From the NCBI GenBank assembly GCA_052386675.1, contig JBQTJX010000030.1, positions 90,408 to 154,407 of the forward strand: 64,000 bases of DNA, given 5' to 3'. How positions within the stretch are numbered: the first letter of the stretch is position 1; each line of letters begins with the position of its first letter. The position numbers and the translations under genes were made by a program. The stretch is from RBG-16-66-20 sp052386675. GTDB lineage: Bacteria > Pseudomonadota > Gammaproteobacteria > Burkholderiales > SG8-39. The notes beneath the pieces were generated by a model. The model was not told the DNA's origin. It worked only from the letters and a program-made list of their open reading frames with translations, and made no database searches. Positions 1 to 8,605 of this stretch are shown piece after piece.

Positions 1-1
1 C

Positions 2-1519
2 GAGATCATGGCCTCCGAGGGCTACCTCATCACCCAGTTCCTCGCCCTGCGCACCAACCAGCGCACGGACGACTGGGGCGGCTCGCTCGCGAACCGCATG
101 CGCTTCGCCTGCGAGATCGTGCGCCAGACGCGCGTCGCCACCGGCCCGGCGTTCATCATCGTCTACCGCATCTCGGCGCTGGACCTGGTCGAGGGCGGGC
201 TGACCGGCGAGGAGATCGTCACGGTCGCGAAGGCCATCGAGCAGGCGGGCGCAAGCCTCCTCAACACCGGCATCGGCTGGCACGAGGCGCGCATCCCGAC
301 CATCGCCCAAGCGGTGCCGCGGGGCGGATTCTCGTGGGCCACGCGGCGCATCAAGCAGGCGGTGAGCATCCCGACAATCGCCTCCAACCGCATCAATGCG
401 CCCGAGATCGCGGAAGACCTGCTCGCGCGCGGCGACGCGGACATGGTGTCCCTCGCCCGCGCCATGCTCTCGGACGCCGAGTTCGCCAACAAGGCGAAGG
501 CCGGCGACCGCGCCGGCATCAACATCTGCATCGCCTGTAACCAGGCCTGCCTGGACCATTACTTCATCGGCCAGCCGGCCAGTTGCGTGGTGAACCCGCG
601 CGCCGGGCGCGAAAGCAAGCTGGTCTACACGAAGGTCGCCGCGAGAAAGCGTGTCGCGGTGGTGGGCGGCGGCCCCGCCGGCCTGTCCTGCGCCGCGGTC
701 GCCGGCGAGCGCGGCCACGAGGTGGTGCTGTTCGAGAAGGCGGGCGAACTGGGCGGCCAGTTCAATCTCGCCAAACGCATCCCGGGCAAGCTGGAGTTCG
801 CCGAGTCGGTGGCCTACTACGCCGAGCGCCTGCGCCGCGCGGGCGTGAAGGTGCTGCTCAACCACGCCGCGACGCAGGCCGAGCTCGATGGCTTCGACGA
901 GGTGGTGCTCGCCTCGGGCATCGATCCGCGCAAGCCGGCCATTCCGGGCATCGATCATCCAAAGGTGATCGGCTATGTGGACGCGCTCACGGGCAAGTCG
1001 GCGGTGGGTGCAAACGTCGCCATCATCGGCGCCGGCGGCATCGGCTTCGACGTCGCCGTCTGGCTGCTGGAGCGCAATGAGCGCTCGACACTTGAAGCGA
1101 AGGCCTTTTCCCACCACTGGGGCATCGACGAATCGCTCGCCAACGCCGGAGGCCTGGATCCGCAGGGCCTGCCGGCAGCCAAGCCCACGCACCGCATCAC
1201 CATGCTCAAGCGCTCCACCACCGCCTTCGGCAGCACGCTCGGCCGCACCACGGGCTGGGTGCACCGCGCCGAACTGGCGCGCAACGGCGTCAAGATGCTG
1301 AAGGGCATCGAATACCGCCGCATCGACGACGCGGGCTTGCACATCACCGTGGACGGCAAGGAGCAGGTGATCGCCGCCGACACCATCATCCTTTGCGCCG
1401 GTCAGGAACCCAAGCGCGACTTGAAAGCCGCGCACCTCATCGGCGGCGCGAAGGAAGCGGGCGAACTGGACGCCAAGCGCGCCATGCTCGAAGGCGCCGA
1501 GCTGGCGGCGAAGCTTTGA
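2..1519 (+). CDS. fadH: 2,4-dienoyl-CoA reductase, 5' end outside window
   Basis: NADPH-dependent 2,4-dienoyl-CoA reductase, which removes conjugated double bonds during beta-oxidation of polyunsaturated fatty acids. The reading frame is open at the left edge, so roughly the first 170 residues of a ~675-residue protein are missing. Seen: the end of the TIM-barrel flavin domain with GIGWHEARIPT (His near visible residue 92), then the iron-sulfur cysteines CIACNQAC and a fourth Cys 11 residues later (about 174, 177, 181, 193). An FAD/NAD(P) domain beginning VVGGGPAGL (about 218) follows, with a late CAGQEP motif. The order flavin barrel, 4Fe-4S, Rossmann fold is that of E. coli FadH, and the similarity runs to the C-terminus. 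The stop overlaps the TTG start of the next gene, so the two are probably co-translated. Confidence 0.95.
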   Translation, partial: EIMASEGYLITQFLALRTNQRTDDWGGSLANRMRFACEIVRQTRVATGPAFIIVYRISALDLVEGGLTGEEIVTVAKAIEQAGASLLNTGIGWHEARIPTIAQAVPRGGFSWATRRIKQAVSIPTIASNRINAPEIAEDLLARGDADMVSLARAMLSDAEFANKAKAGDRAGINICIACNQACLDHYFIGQPASCVVNPRAGRESKLVYTKVAARKRVAVVGGGPAGLSCAAVAGERGHEVVLFEKAGELGGQFNLAKRIPGKLEFAESVAYYAERLRRAGVKVLLNHAATQAELDGFDEVVLASGIDPRKPAIPGIDHPKVIGYVDALTGKSAVGANVAIIGAGGIGFDVAVWLLERNERSTLEAKAFSHHWGIDESLANAGGLDPQGLPAAKPTHRITMLKRSTTAFGSTLGRTTGWVHRAELARNGVKMLKGIEYRRIDDAGLHITVDGKEQVIAADTIILCAGQEPKRDLKAAHLIGGAKEAGELDAKRAMLEGAELAAKL

Positions 1520-2226
1520 GCGTCACGCCGATCGCGTTGGTCGGCGGCGCCGGCGTGGGATTGGGCGCGGCGCTCGGCCGTCGCTTCGCCACTGCGGGCT
1601 ATCGCACCTGCCTCGCCTCGCGCAGCCTCGACAAGCTGGAGAAACTGGTCCAGCCCTTCAACGGCCTCGCCGAACCCTGCGACCTGCGCGAGGAAAGCGA
1701 CGTCGTCGCCCTGTTCGATCTCCTGGAGCAGCAGGGTCCGGTACAGGTGGCGGTGTTCAATGCCGGCGCCAACTGGCGCGGCTCGATCCTGGACACGCCC
1801 GCCGACCTGTTCGAGAAGGTCTGGCGCCTCGCCTGCTACGCCGGCTTCCTCTTCGGGCGCGAGGCCGCGCGTCGCATGGTTCCGCGCGGCCGCGGCACCA
1901 TCCTGTTCACGGGCGCCACCGCTTCGGTGCGGGGCTCGGCGCAATTTGCTGCCTTCGCCGCCGCCAAGGGCGGCCTGCGCCAGGTGGCGCAGAGCATGGC
2001 GCGCGAACTGGGTCCCAAAGGCATCCATGTCGCGCACGTGGTCGTGGACGGCCTGATCGACAACCCGCATACCCGGGAACGCATGGGCGAGCGCGTGAAG
2101 CATCTGCCCGAGGACGGGATGATGGCCACCGACGCCCTGGCCGAGCTGTTCTTCCAGCTACATGCCCAGCCGCGCAACGCCTGGACCTTCGAGGCGGACG
2201 CGCGGCCCTGGGCGGAGAAGTTCTGA
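1516..2226 (+). CDS. SDR-family protein with the catalytic Tyr replaced by Phe
   Basis: Short-chain dehydrogenase/reductase fold, 236 residues. I chose the TTG at 1516 because it overlaps the fadH stop (TTGA) and puts the nucleotide-binding glycine motif GGAGVGLG close to the N-terminus, as the family requires. NAGA (adenine-ring region) and the GATAS serine are present. The usual YxxxK catalytic pair reads FAAAK, so the Tyr is Phe. I recall this Phe variant in a betaproteobacterial SDR subgroup, but have not checked it. Without the Tyr hydroxyl, ordinary carbonyl reduction is doubtful; substrate and activity are unknown. It lies 2 nt before the methyltransferase gene and probably shares an operon with fadH. 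Confidence 0.85.
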   Translation: MSVTPIALVGGAGVGLGAALGRRFATAGYRTCLASRSLDKLEKLVQPFNGLAEPCDLREESDVVALFDLLEQQGPVQVAVFNAGANWRGSILDTPADLFEKVWRLACYAGFLFGREAARRMVPRGRGTILFTGATASVRGSAQFAAFAAAKGGLRQVAQSMARELGPKGIHVAHVVVDGLIDNPHTRERMGERVKHLPEDGMMATDALAELFFQLHAQPRNAWTFEADARPWAEKF

Positions 2227-2228
2227 GC

Positions 2229-3014
2229 ATGGGCGTGTCGCTCAAGATGAAGGCAAAGGTGCTGCTGCGCTCGCGCAGTCCCGCGTTCCTGCGCGATTGC
2301 CTCGCCCCCTACGCCGGCGGCCGCATGGGCACCATTTCCCGCGACGGGATGGACCTGCACTACCGCGTCGGCTCCAGCGACCCGTGGATGATCTACAACC
2401 ACCTCATGAAGCCGCGCCACCGCGACGAGTACGCGCCGCCGGCGAACGCCGGCTTCGACCCCGGTGAGGTGCGCACGGTGCTGGACATCGGCGCCAACAT
2501 CGGCGCCACCGCCCTGTACTTCGCGCAAATGTTACCGATCGGTAACATCTACGCCTTCGAACCGGTGCCGGAAAACTTCGCCGTGCTGCAGAAGAACATC
2601 GCCAATTGCCCGCGCATCCGTGGCCTCAACTACGGACTGGGCGCCGCCGACGCCGAGCTGGAGATGTTCGCCAGCGCCAATCCGCTCAATTTCGGCGGCT
2701 TCAGCCTGCACCCTTCGGGCAGCGACGCCTCGCGGAAAGTCCGCATCCGGGTGCGCAACGCCGCCGCCGCGCTCGCTGAACTGGGTATCACGCAGGTGGA
2801 CGTGATCAAGATCGACACAGAGGGCGCGGAGTACGACATCCTCACTTCCCTGCCCGAAGGGATCCTGGCCGGCGCGAAGTACATCGTGGGCGAGCTGCAC
2901 GGCAACCGCGACTTCGCGGTGCTGGACTACCTGTCGCGCTGGTTCGACGTCGGCCTCAGGAAGCGCCTCACGAACCGCCTGTTCAACTTCCAGGCGCTTC
3001 CGAAGCGCCGCTAG
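2229..3014 (+). CDS. FkbM-family SAM-dependent methyltransferase
   Basis: 261 residues. The SAM-binding motif I is VLDIGANIGATALYF (about residues 80-94), followed by the acidic strand-2 end YAFEPVPENF and, later, IKIDTEGAEYDIL, which is characteristic of the FkbM O-methyltransferase family. Such enzymes methylate hydroxyl groups on polyketides, glycans or other small molecules; the substrate here cannot be told. No signal peptide or membrane segment is visible, so it is cytosolic. It lies 2 nt after the SDR gene. A perfect 20-bp palindrome containing a rare TTA leucine codon sits inside the motif-I/II region (2529-2548). Confidence 0.88.
   Translation: MGVSLKMKAKVLLRSRSPAFLRDCLAPYAGGRMGTISRDGMDLHYRVGSSDPWMIYNHLMKPRHRDEYAPPANAGFDPGEVRTVLDIGANIGATALYFAQMLPIGNIYAFEPVPENFAVLQKNIANCPRIRGLNYGLGAADAELEMFASANPLNFGGFSLHPSGSDASRKVRIRVRNAAAALAELGITQVDVIKIDTEGAEYDILTSLPEGILAGAKYIVGELHGNRDFAVLDYLSRWFDVGLRKRLTNRLFNFQALPKRR
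2529..2548. repeat. Perfect 20-bp palindrome inside the FkbM gene
   Basis: ATGTTACCGATCGGTAACAT is fully self-complementary. It encodes MLPIGN in frame and uses TTA for Leu, a codon very rare in this G+C-rich DNA. It differs from the palindrome at 22901-22920 only by a symmetric T/A swap. The form resembles a TetR-type operator, or an interspersed repeat; function unknown. Confidence 0.7.
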
Positions 3015-3034
3015 CGGCGCGCTACACTACGCCC
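3005..3034 (+). promoter_or_regulatory. Candidate leaderless promoter and GC hairpin before cofD
   Basis: A 16-bp palindrome GCGCCGCTAGCGGCGC (3005-3020) spans the FkbM stop codon. It is followed at once by the -10-like hexamer TACACT (3023-3028), which ends 6 nt before the cofD ATG. Transcription from it would start at or next to the ATG. No good -35 is visible and no Shine-Dalgarno sequence precedes the ATG. The hairpin could attenuate readthrough from the fadH operon. Confidence 0.35.
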
Positions 3035-4006
3035 ATGGGAATCGTGGTTGCGCTCGCGGGTCAGGTGGGAGGCGCCAAACTCGCGGACGGCCTCGTCCGC
3101 CTGCGCGGCGCGGATTGCGCCATCGTCGTCAACACTGGCGATGACTACGAGCACCTGGGCCTCTCCTTCTGCCCGGACCTGGACACACTGCTCTACACGC
3201 TCTCGGGCGTCGGCAGCCCCTCCACGCCGTGGGAACCGGCGGGCGACACGCAGGCCCTGTACGGCATGCTGAAGCAACTGGGCGGCCCGGAGCGCCTCGC
3301 GCTGGGCGACAAGTCCCTCGCCGCCCCGCTGCTGCGCACCGCCTGGCAGGCGCAGGACCGGCGCCTGACCGAGATCACCGCGGATTTCTGCAAGCACCTG
3401 GGCATCCAGGCGCGGGTGCTGCCCATGAGCGATGACCAGGTGCGCACCCATGTGCTGACCGATGACGGCGCCGTGGCGTTCCAGGAATACTTCACCACGC
3501 TTGGCTGCGAGCCGGCCGTGCACGGCTTCCAGTACGCCGGCGCCGACGTGGCGCAGTTGACGCCCGAGATCGCGAACGTGCTCGATTCTCCGGAGCTGGA
3601 GGCGGTGGTAATCACGCCCGCCAATCCGTACCACACCATCGCCCCGATCCTCGCCATCCCGGGCATGCGCGAGCTGCTGCGCCAGCGCGGCGCGCCGGTG
3701 ATCGCGGTCTCGCCCATCGTCGGCGGCCGGGCGCTGCGCGGCACCGCGGGCAAGATGATGGCCGAGCTGGGCCACGACGCCTCGGCGCTGCGCGCTTCCA
3801 TGGAATACCTGCGCCTCGCCGACGGCTTCGTGCTCGACACCGAGGACGCCGCCCAGGCCGATGCGGTGCGCGCCAACGGCATGGAGGTGCTGGTGACGCA
3901 GACCATCATGCGCAGCGCGGAGGATCGCGTCGCGCTCGCCCAGGCGGTGCTCGGCTTCGCGCGGGCTATCCGCGACAGGAAGCAGTCCGAAGCGCAGGCC
4001 GCCTAG
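3035..4006 (+). CDS. cofD: CofD-like 2-phospho-L-lactate (or analogue) transferase, coenzyme F420 biosynthesis
   Basis: CofD moves an activated phospho-lactate, phosphoenolpyruvate or phosphoglycerate group onto the deazaflavin Fo, giving the F420 core. The 323-residue protein has the family hallmarks: an N-terminal nucleotide-binding loop GQVGGAKLADGL (9-20), NTGDDYEHLG (33-42) followed by PDLDTLLYTL, and a late SPIVGGRALRG segment. This is essentially a full-length match to the family. No other F420 gene (cofC, cofE/fbiB, cofG/cofH) lies in the window, so a complete pathway must be sought elsewhere. F420 is scattered in Proteobacteria, which makes this gene notable here. It may begin its own transcript (see 3005-3034). 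Confidence 0.9.
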   Translation: MGIVVALAGQVGGAKLADGLVRLRGADCAIVVNTGDDYEHLGLSFCPDLDTLLYTLSGVGSPSTPWEPAGDTQALYGMLKQLGGPERLALGDKSLAAPLLRTAWQAQDRRLTEITADFCKHLGIQARVLPMSDDQVRTHVLTDDGAVAFQEYFTTLGCEPAVHGFQYAGADVAQLTPEIANVLDSPELEAVVITPANPYHTIAPILAIPGMRELLRQRGAPVIAVSPIVGGRALRGTAGKMMAELGHDASALRASMEYLRLADGFVLDTEDAAQADAVRANGMEVLVTQTIMRSAEDRVALAQAVLGFARAIRDRKQSEAQAA

Positions 4007-4018
4007 CCACGTGAGCAA

Positions 4019-4960
4019 ATGACCGCGGCCGAGGCCGCCGCGCTGTTCGGGCGCATCGGCGGCAATATCGAGACTGTGATGCGCGGCAGCCGCGAGGCGG
4101 TGCGCAAGCTCCTCGCCGCCTTCGCCTCCGGCGGCCACGTGCTCATCGAGGACTACCCCGGCACCGGCAAGACCACGCTCGCCAAGGCGCTCGCCGCCTC
4201 CATCGGCGCGAAGTTCACGCGCGTCCAGTTCACCCCCGACCTGCTGCCTTCGGACATCCTCGGCGTCTCGGTGTTCAACCAGAAGGAGCAGACCTTCGAG
4301 TTCCGCGAGGGGCCGGTGTTCACCTCCATCCTGCTGGCCGACGAGATCAACCGCGCCTCGCCGCGCACCCAGTCCGCGCTGCTGGAGGTGATGGCCGAGG
4401 CCCAGGTCTCGGTGGAAGGCCGCACGCATCCGATGGACGATCTCTTTTTCGTCATTGCGACGCAGAACCCGGTCGAGTTCCGCGGCACCTATCCCCTGCC
4501 CGAGGCGCAGATGGACCGCTTCGCGATGTGCCTCGCGCTGGGCTACGTCGATGCCGAGGTCGAGGCCGAGGTGCTGGCGGCGCAGGACCTGGGACATCCG
4601 CTCGCGGCGCTCAAAGCCGTGGCCTCGCATGAAGAGGTGCTGGCGCTGAAGGCGCGCGTGCGCCAGGTTCGCGTCGCCGTTGAACTGCGCCGGTACATCG
4701 TGGAGCTGGTACGCCGCACCCGCGGTGCACCCCAGGTCCAGCTCGGTTGCGGCCCGCGCGCCTCGCTCGCGCTGGACCACGCCGCCAAGGCCCTGGCCCT
4801 CTACGATGGCGAGGAGTACGTCCGGCCCGAGCACGTGCAGGAACTGGCGGTGCCGGTGCTCGCGCACCGCATCGTGCTCGATCCGCAGGCGAAGTTCGCC
4901 GGCGCCTCGGGTGCGAGCCTGGTGGCCGAAATCGTGCGCGAGGTGCCGGTCCCGGCCTAG
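4019..4960 (+). CDS. MoxR-family AAA+ ATPase
   Basis: 313 residues. Walker A is YPGTGKTTLAK (about 46-56), Walker B is ILLADEINRA (104-113), and sensor motif ATQNP follows; the C-terminal lid domain is of AAA_3/MoxR type. MoxR proteins are chaperone-like ATPases that act on partner proteins, often with VWA or DUF58 partners encoded next door. Here the DUF58 gene begins 20 nt downstream and a transglutaminase-core membrane protein follows, the standard three-gene arrangement. The cellular target is unknown; in other bacteria such operons affect envelope stress tolerance. Confidence 0.93.
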   Translation: MTAAEAAALFGRIGGNIETVMRGSREAVRKLLAAFASGGHVLIEDYPGTGKTTLAKALAASIGAKFTRVQFTPDLLPSDILGVSVFNQKEQTFEFREGPVFTSILLADEINRASPRTQSALLEVMAEAQVSVEGRTHPMDDLFFVIATQNPVEFRGTYPLPEAQMDRFAMCLALGYVDAEVEAEVLAAQDLGHPLAALKAVASHEEVLALKARVRQVRVAVELRRYIVELVRRTRGAPQVQLGCGPRASLALDHAAKALALYDGEEYVRPEHVQELAVPVLAHRIVLDPQAKFAGASGASLVAEIVREVPVPA

Positions 4961-4980
4961 CGGGCGGCGCGGGGAGCCGA

Positions 4981-6330
4981 ATGCGCCGGTTCACCTTCCT
5001 TGCCCTGCGCGCGATGAGCGCGCTCGACCATTGGCTGCGCGAGCGCCTCACGCTCGCAGGCTGGATCACGCTCGGGACGGCGGCCGCGGCCGCGGCGGCC
5101 GGCCTGGACACCAACCAGACGGTCACCTACCGCGCCTTCACCTTCCTTGCCGCGCTGCTCGCGCTTGCCTGGGGCGCGAGCCTCGCGCTGCGCCCGCGCC
5201 TGCGCGGACTGGGCGCGAGCCGCGACATGCCGCGCTACGCCACCGCGGGCGAGCCCTTCACCTATCGCGTGACGGTGCTCAACCGGGGCTCGCGCCCGGT
5301 GGCGGACGCCGCGGTCACCGAGCGCTTCCGCGATCCGCGGCCGGCGTTCGAGGAGTTCCGCCGCGTGCGCGAACCGGGCGAGGAACGGCGCAACTGGTGG
5401 GACCGCAACGTGGGCTACTTCCGCTGGCGCTGGCTGATCGAGCGCCGATTGCCGGGCGGCGTTGAGCCGGCCGAGGTCGGCGTGCTCGCGCCCGGGGAGC
5501 GCGTGAGCCTGAAGCAATCCTTCGTGCCGAGGCGGCGCGGACGCCTCGAACTCGCCGGGCTCACCTTCTCGCGCGGCGATCCGACGGGCCTGGTGAAGAG
5601 CCTGGCGCTGCTCAGCCTGCCGGCGCGGGTCATCGCGCTGCCCAGGCGCTACCGGCTGCCGGAACTGGTGCTGCCAGGCAAGCGCAAATACCAGCCCGGA
5701 GGCGTGTCGCAGGCCGCCTCGGTGGGCGATTCCGAGGAGTTCCTTGCCTTGCGCGACTACCGGCCTGGCGACCCGCTGCAGCAAGTGCACTGGAAGAGCT
5801 TTGCCCGCACCGGCAAGCCGGTGGTGAAGGAATACCAGGACGAGTTCTTCGAGCGCCATGCGCTGGTGCTGGACACCGGCGTGCGCACGCAGGACAGCGC
5901 CTGGGACGCGGCCTTCGAGGATGTGGTCGCGCTGGCGGCGTCCTTCGTCTACACCATCGATACCCACGAATGCCTGCTCGACCTCCTGTTCGTGGGAGGC
6001 GAGATCCGGACCTATACGGCGGGCCGCGGCCGGATGCAATCCGAGCACATGCTGGAGGTGCTGGCTGCCATCGGCCCGAGCGATCCGGCGCAGTTCCCCG
6101 CGCTGGCGCAGGCGGTGTTGTCGCGGCGCGCGAGCCTGTCCAGCGTCATCGTGATCCTGTCGGCATGGGACGAGCCCCGGCGCGCGTTCATCGCCGGCCT
6201 GCGCGCCGCCGGCGGCGAAGTGCGCGCGATGCTGGTCTGCCGCGCCGAAGACAAGCCCGCCGGGCTGCCGCACGGCGTGACCGCGCTGCACCCGGGCGAG
6301 ATCGAGCGCGGACTGGCGGCGATGGCGTGA
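4981..6330 (+). CDS. DUF58 domain membrane-associated protein
   Basis: 449 residues, starting at the ATG at 4981 because the upstream part of the frame overlaps moxR and shows no conservation. Two hydrophobic segments near the N-terminus (about 25-40 and 50-68) anchor it. The region around residues 255-300 carries the DUF58 signature, with LRDYRPGDPLQQVHWKSFA followed by KPVVKEYQDE. A VWA-like fold follows (LVLDTGVR). It is the usual partner of MoxR ATPases. Its stop overlaps the GTG start of the transglutaminase gene by 4 nt, indicating translational coupling. Confidence 0.92.
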   Translation: MRRFTFLALRAMSALDHWLRERLTLAGWITLGTAAAAAAAGLDTNQTVTYRAFTFLAALLALAWGASLALRPRLRGLGASRDMPRYATAGEPFTYRVTVLNRGSRPVADAAVTERFRDPRPAFEEFRRVREPGEERRNWWDRNVGYFRWRWLIERRLPGGVEPAEVGVLAPGERVSLKQSFVPRRRGRLELAGLTFSRGDPTGLVKSLALLSLPARVIALPRRYRLPELVLPGKRKYQPGGVSQAASVGDSEEFLALRDYRPGDPLQQVHWKSFARTGKPVVKEYQDEFFERHALVLDTGVRTQDSAWDAAFEDVVALAASFVYTIDTHECLLDLLFVGGEIRTYTAGRGRMQSEHMLEVLAAIGPSDPAQFPALAQAVLSRRASLSSVIVILSAWDEPRRAFIAGLRAAGGEVRAMLVCRAEDKPAGLPHGVTALHPGEIERGLAAMA

Positions 6331-8270
6331 ACGCTCCCTCCGTCCTGATCGGCGCCGGGCTGCTGTTCTGGGGCTGGCAGACCGGGCACCCCGCCGTCGG
6401 CGCGGTGCTGGCGCTGCTGGTCGCGCTGGCGGCGCGCGCGCGCCTGCGCTTCGACCTCGGACCCGAGCAGCACGCCACCATCGCCGACCTGTCCACCATC
6501 GGCTTCATCCTCCTGGCCGCGATCCTGGCGGCGAACCGCGGCATCGCGCACGGCATCCTGCAGGCCTTTGTCTGGCTGCCGGCGGCGCTCTCGCCCATCC
6601 TCGCCGCGCAGTTGCTGTCGCGCGAAGGCCGCATCCCGCTCTCGGCGTTGTTCCGGCACATGAGGAAGCTGAAGCGCGTTCGCCCGGACACCGTGGACCC
6701 GATGGTGGACGTCGCCGCGGTCTACCTCGTGCTCACGCTGCTCGCCGCCGGGGTCGCCAACGACCGCGGCCCCTGGTACTACGCCGGCATCGTGCTCGCC
6801 ACCGCGCTGCTGCTCCATCCGCTGCGGCCCCGGCACGGCAGCCTCGCGGCCGGCGCGGCGATGCTGGTCGCCGCCGCCGGCATCGGGCACGCCGGCCACC
6901 TCGGGCTCGCGCAACTTCAGGCGAACATCGAGGACTGGATCCTCGACCTCAACCTGCGGGTCATGGACTCCGATCCCTACCGCAGCCGCACCGAGATCGG
7001 ATCGGTGGGCCGCCTGAAGCAGTACGACGCCATCGTACTGCGCGTCTTCGTGCCGCCGGAGGAATCCGGCCGGGTGCGCCTGCTGCATCGTTCCAGCTAC
7101 AACGCCATGGCGGGCAACGTCTGGATCGCCCGCGGCGCGCCGATGGAAGAGGTCCGCTCGGAGGCCGACAACCTCACCTGGAACCTCGAACCGGGCGTGC
7201 CGCAATGGAAACTGCGCATCGCCACGCGCATGGATTCTGGCCGCGCGCTGCTGGCGTTGCCGCCGGGCACCACGCGTCTCGCCGAGCTGCCCGCCAACGC
7301 CATGCGCCGGAACGTTCTTGGCAGCGTCCACATCCAGTTGCCGGTGGACTGGACCAGCTACGAAGCGCAGGGCGGTGGCGCCATCGCCGGCTACGCGGCG
7401 CCGGACGAGGACGACGTCCTCGTGCCGACCACCGAGCGCCAGCTGTTCGAGCGCGCCGCGGCCGACCTTGGATTGAGGGGATTGCCCGCGGCGGAAGCCA
7501 TGCGCCGCGTCGAGCGCTTCCTCGGCGGCTTCTCCTACTCCACCTTCCGTGAGCGCGCCGTGCCGGCCGGCGAATCCGCGCTCGGCGATTTCCTGAACCG
7601 CTCACGCAGCGGCCACTGCGAATACTTCGCCGCCGCCTCCACCCTGCTGCTTCGCGCCGCCGGCGTCCCGGCGCGCTACGCCACCGGCTTCTCGGTGCAG
7701 GAATACAGCCGCCTGGAAGCAGCCTACGTCGTACGGGCGCGGCATGCGCATGCGTGGACGCGAGTGTGGGACGGCTTGGCGTGGGTGGATCTCGACACCA
7801 CCCCCGCGGCGTGGTTCGAGGAAGAAGCGAAAGACGCGCCGCTATGGCAGGGCATCTCGGACCTGCTGCGCTGGGCGGGCTTCCGCTGGTCGCAGCGCGG
7901 GGAATTCAAGGCGGGGGATGCGTGGTACGGGGTGCTGGTGGTGCTGGCGATCTACCTCGCGTGGAGCGTGTTCAGGGGGCGGAGGCGGGTGCGGGAGGAA
8001 GCGTCGTCCGCGGCAGTGTGGCGGCGCTATCCGGGGGAGGATTCGGAGTTCTACGCGGTGGAGAAGGCGTTGCCGGCGCGGGAGGCGAGCGAGGCACAAG
8101 CGCGGTGGGTGGAGCGGGTCGGGAAGGCTGTTCCACCGGAGAAACGGGAGGCATTGCGCGACGCCTTGCGGCTGCACAGCCGGTACCGGTTTGATCCGGA
8201 GGGGATCAGTGCGGCGGAACGAACGCGATTGCGGGAACTCTGCGCCGCGCTGTCTGCCACAACGACATGA
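6327..8270 (+). CDS. Transglutaminase-core membrane protein (TgpA-like)
   Basis: 647 residues from the GTG at 6327 (GTGA overlap with the preceding stop). The first ~190 residues hold about six hydrophobic helices. A periplasmic part with a transglutaminase/cysteine-protease-like core follows: catalytic Cys in SGHCEYFAAA (about residue 431), His in RHAHAWTRVW (about 474) and Asp in WVDLDTTP (about 489). A further membrane helix near 535-550 precedes a C-terminal DUF4129-like cytoplasmic tail. This is the layout of TgpA-type proteins found with MoxR and DUF58. A role in envelope or peptidoglycan-associated crosslinking or proteolysis is inferred from the family. The last ~120 codons use more G in third position than the rest, with no break in frame. 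Confidence 0.9.
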   Translation: MNAPSVLIGAGLLFWGWQTGHPAVGAVLALLVALAARARLRFDLGPEQHATIADLSTIGFILLAAILAANRGIAHGILQAFVWLPAALSPILAAQLLSREGRIPLSALFRHMRKLKRVRPDTVDPMVDVAAVYLVLTLLAAGVANDRGPWYYAGIVLATALLLHPLRPRHGSLAAGAAMLVAAAGIGHAGHLGLAQLQANIEDWILDLNLRVMDSDPYRSRTEIGSVGRLKQYDAIVLRVFVPPEESGRVRLLHRSSYNAMAGNVWIARGAPMEEVRSEADNLTWNLEPGVPQWKLRIATRMDSGRALLALPPGTTRLAELPANAMRRNVLGSVHIQLPVDWTSYEAQGGGAIAGYAAPDEDDVLVPTTERQLFERAAADLGLRGLPAAEAMRRVERFLGGFSYSTFRERAVPAGESALGDFLNRSRSGHCEYFAAASTLLLRAAGVPARYATGFSVQEYSRLEAAYVVRARHAHAWTRVWDGLAWVDLDTTPAAWFEEEAKDAPLWQGISDLLRWAGFRWSQRGEFKAGDAWYGVLVVLAIYLAWSVFRGRRRVREEASSAAVWRRYPGEDSEFYAVEKALPAREASEAQARWVERVGKAVPPEKREALRDALRLHSRYRFDPEGISAAERTRLRELCAALSATTT

Positions 8271-8605
8271 GGTCCGCGCTCCTCCTTCTGCTCGTTGCGC
8301 CCGTCGTGCTGGCGCAGGATCAGGCCATCCAGCGCGAGTTGATCCAACGCCAGCAGCAGTCGGAGCAGTTCAATTTGCAGCTGCGGCAGTCGATCGAGGC
8401 GTCGAAAGTGCCGCCGTCGGATACGAAGCGGCGGGTGGAACTGGAGTCACGCCAGCTCGGCGAGCGGCAGCGGCTGGAGAACGTGAGCGAGCGGCAGCTG
8501 CGGGAGGTGAAGCCGGATGCGCCTCAAGGAATTAGGCCACACGAAAGATCGAATACATCTCGGGAGTTACAAAACTCCAACACACCAAGATCAAGCTCCC
8601 GCTAG
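8267..8605 (+). CDS. Small secreted Gln-rich protein, C-terminus possibly altered by the adjacent low-GC cassette
   Basis: 112 residues beginning with a clear signal peptide (MRSALLLLLVAPVVLAQDQ, likely cleaved after LAQ). The mature part is rich in Gln, Glu and Arg and should form a helix or coiled coil. The ATG overlaps the transglutaminase stop (ATGA), so it is the last gene of that operon. Base composition drops sharply after about 8530, and the last ~25 residues, rich in Ser, Asn, Arg and Thr, lie in that A+T-richer DNA. The original C-terminus was therefore probably replaced where the cassette joins. Function unknown. Confidence 0.7.
   Translation: MRSALLLLLVAPVVLAQDQAIQRELIQRQQQSEQFNLQLRQSIEASKVPPSDTKRRVELESRQLGERQRLENVSERQLREVKPDAPQGIRPHERSNTSRELQNSNTPRSSSR

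Noticed and set aside
3011..4867. 618-codon open frame on the minus strand opposite cofD and the MoxR gene
   Set aside because: It is antisense to two well-supported genes, has no recognisable domain and is rich in His, Arg and Gly as expected for a shadow frame in high-G+C DNA.
8563..8578. GGAGTT-ACAA-AACTCC, whose minus strand shares GTTTTGTAA with the tRNA-Thr anticodon arm; considered as a tRNA-derived attachment site
   Set aside because: Only 9 bases are shared and the tRNA 3' half, which att sites normally duplicate, is absent.
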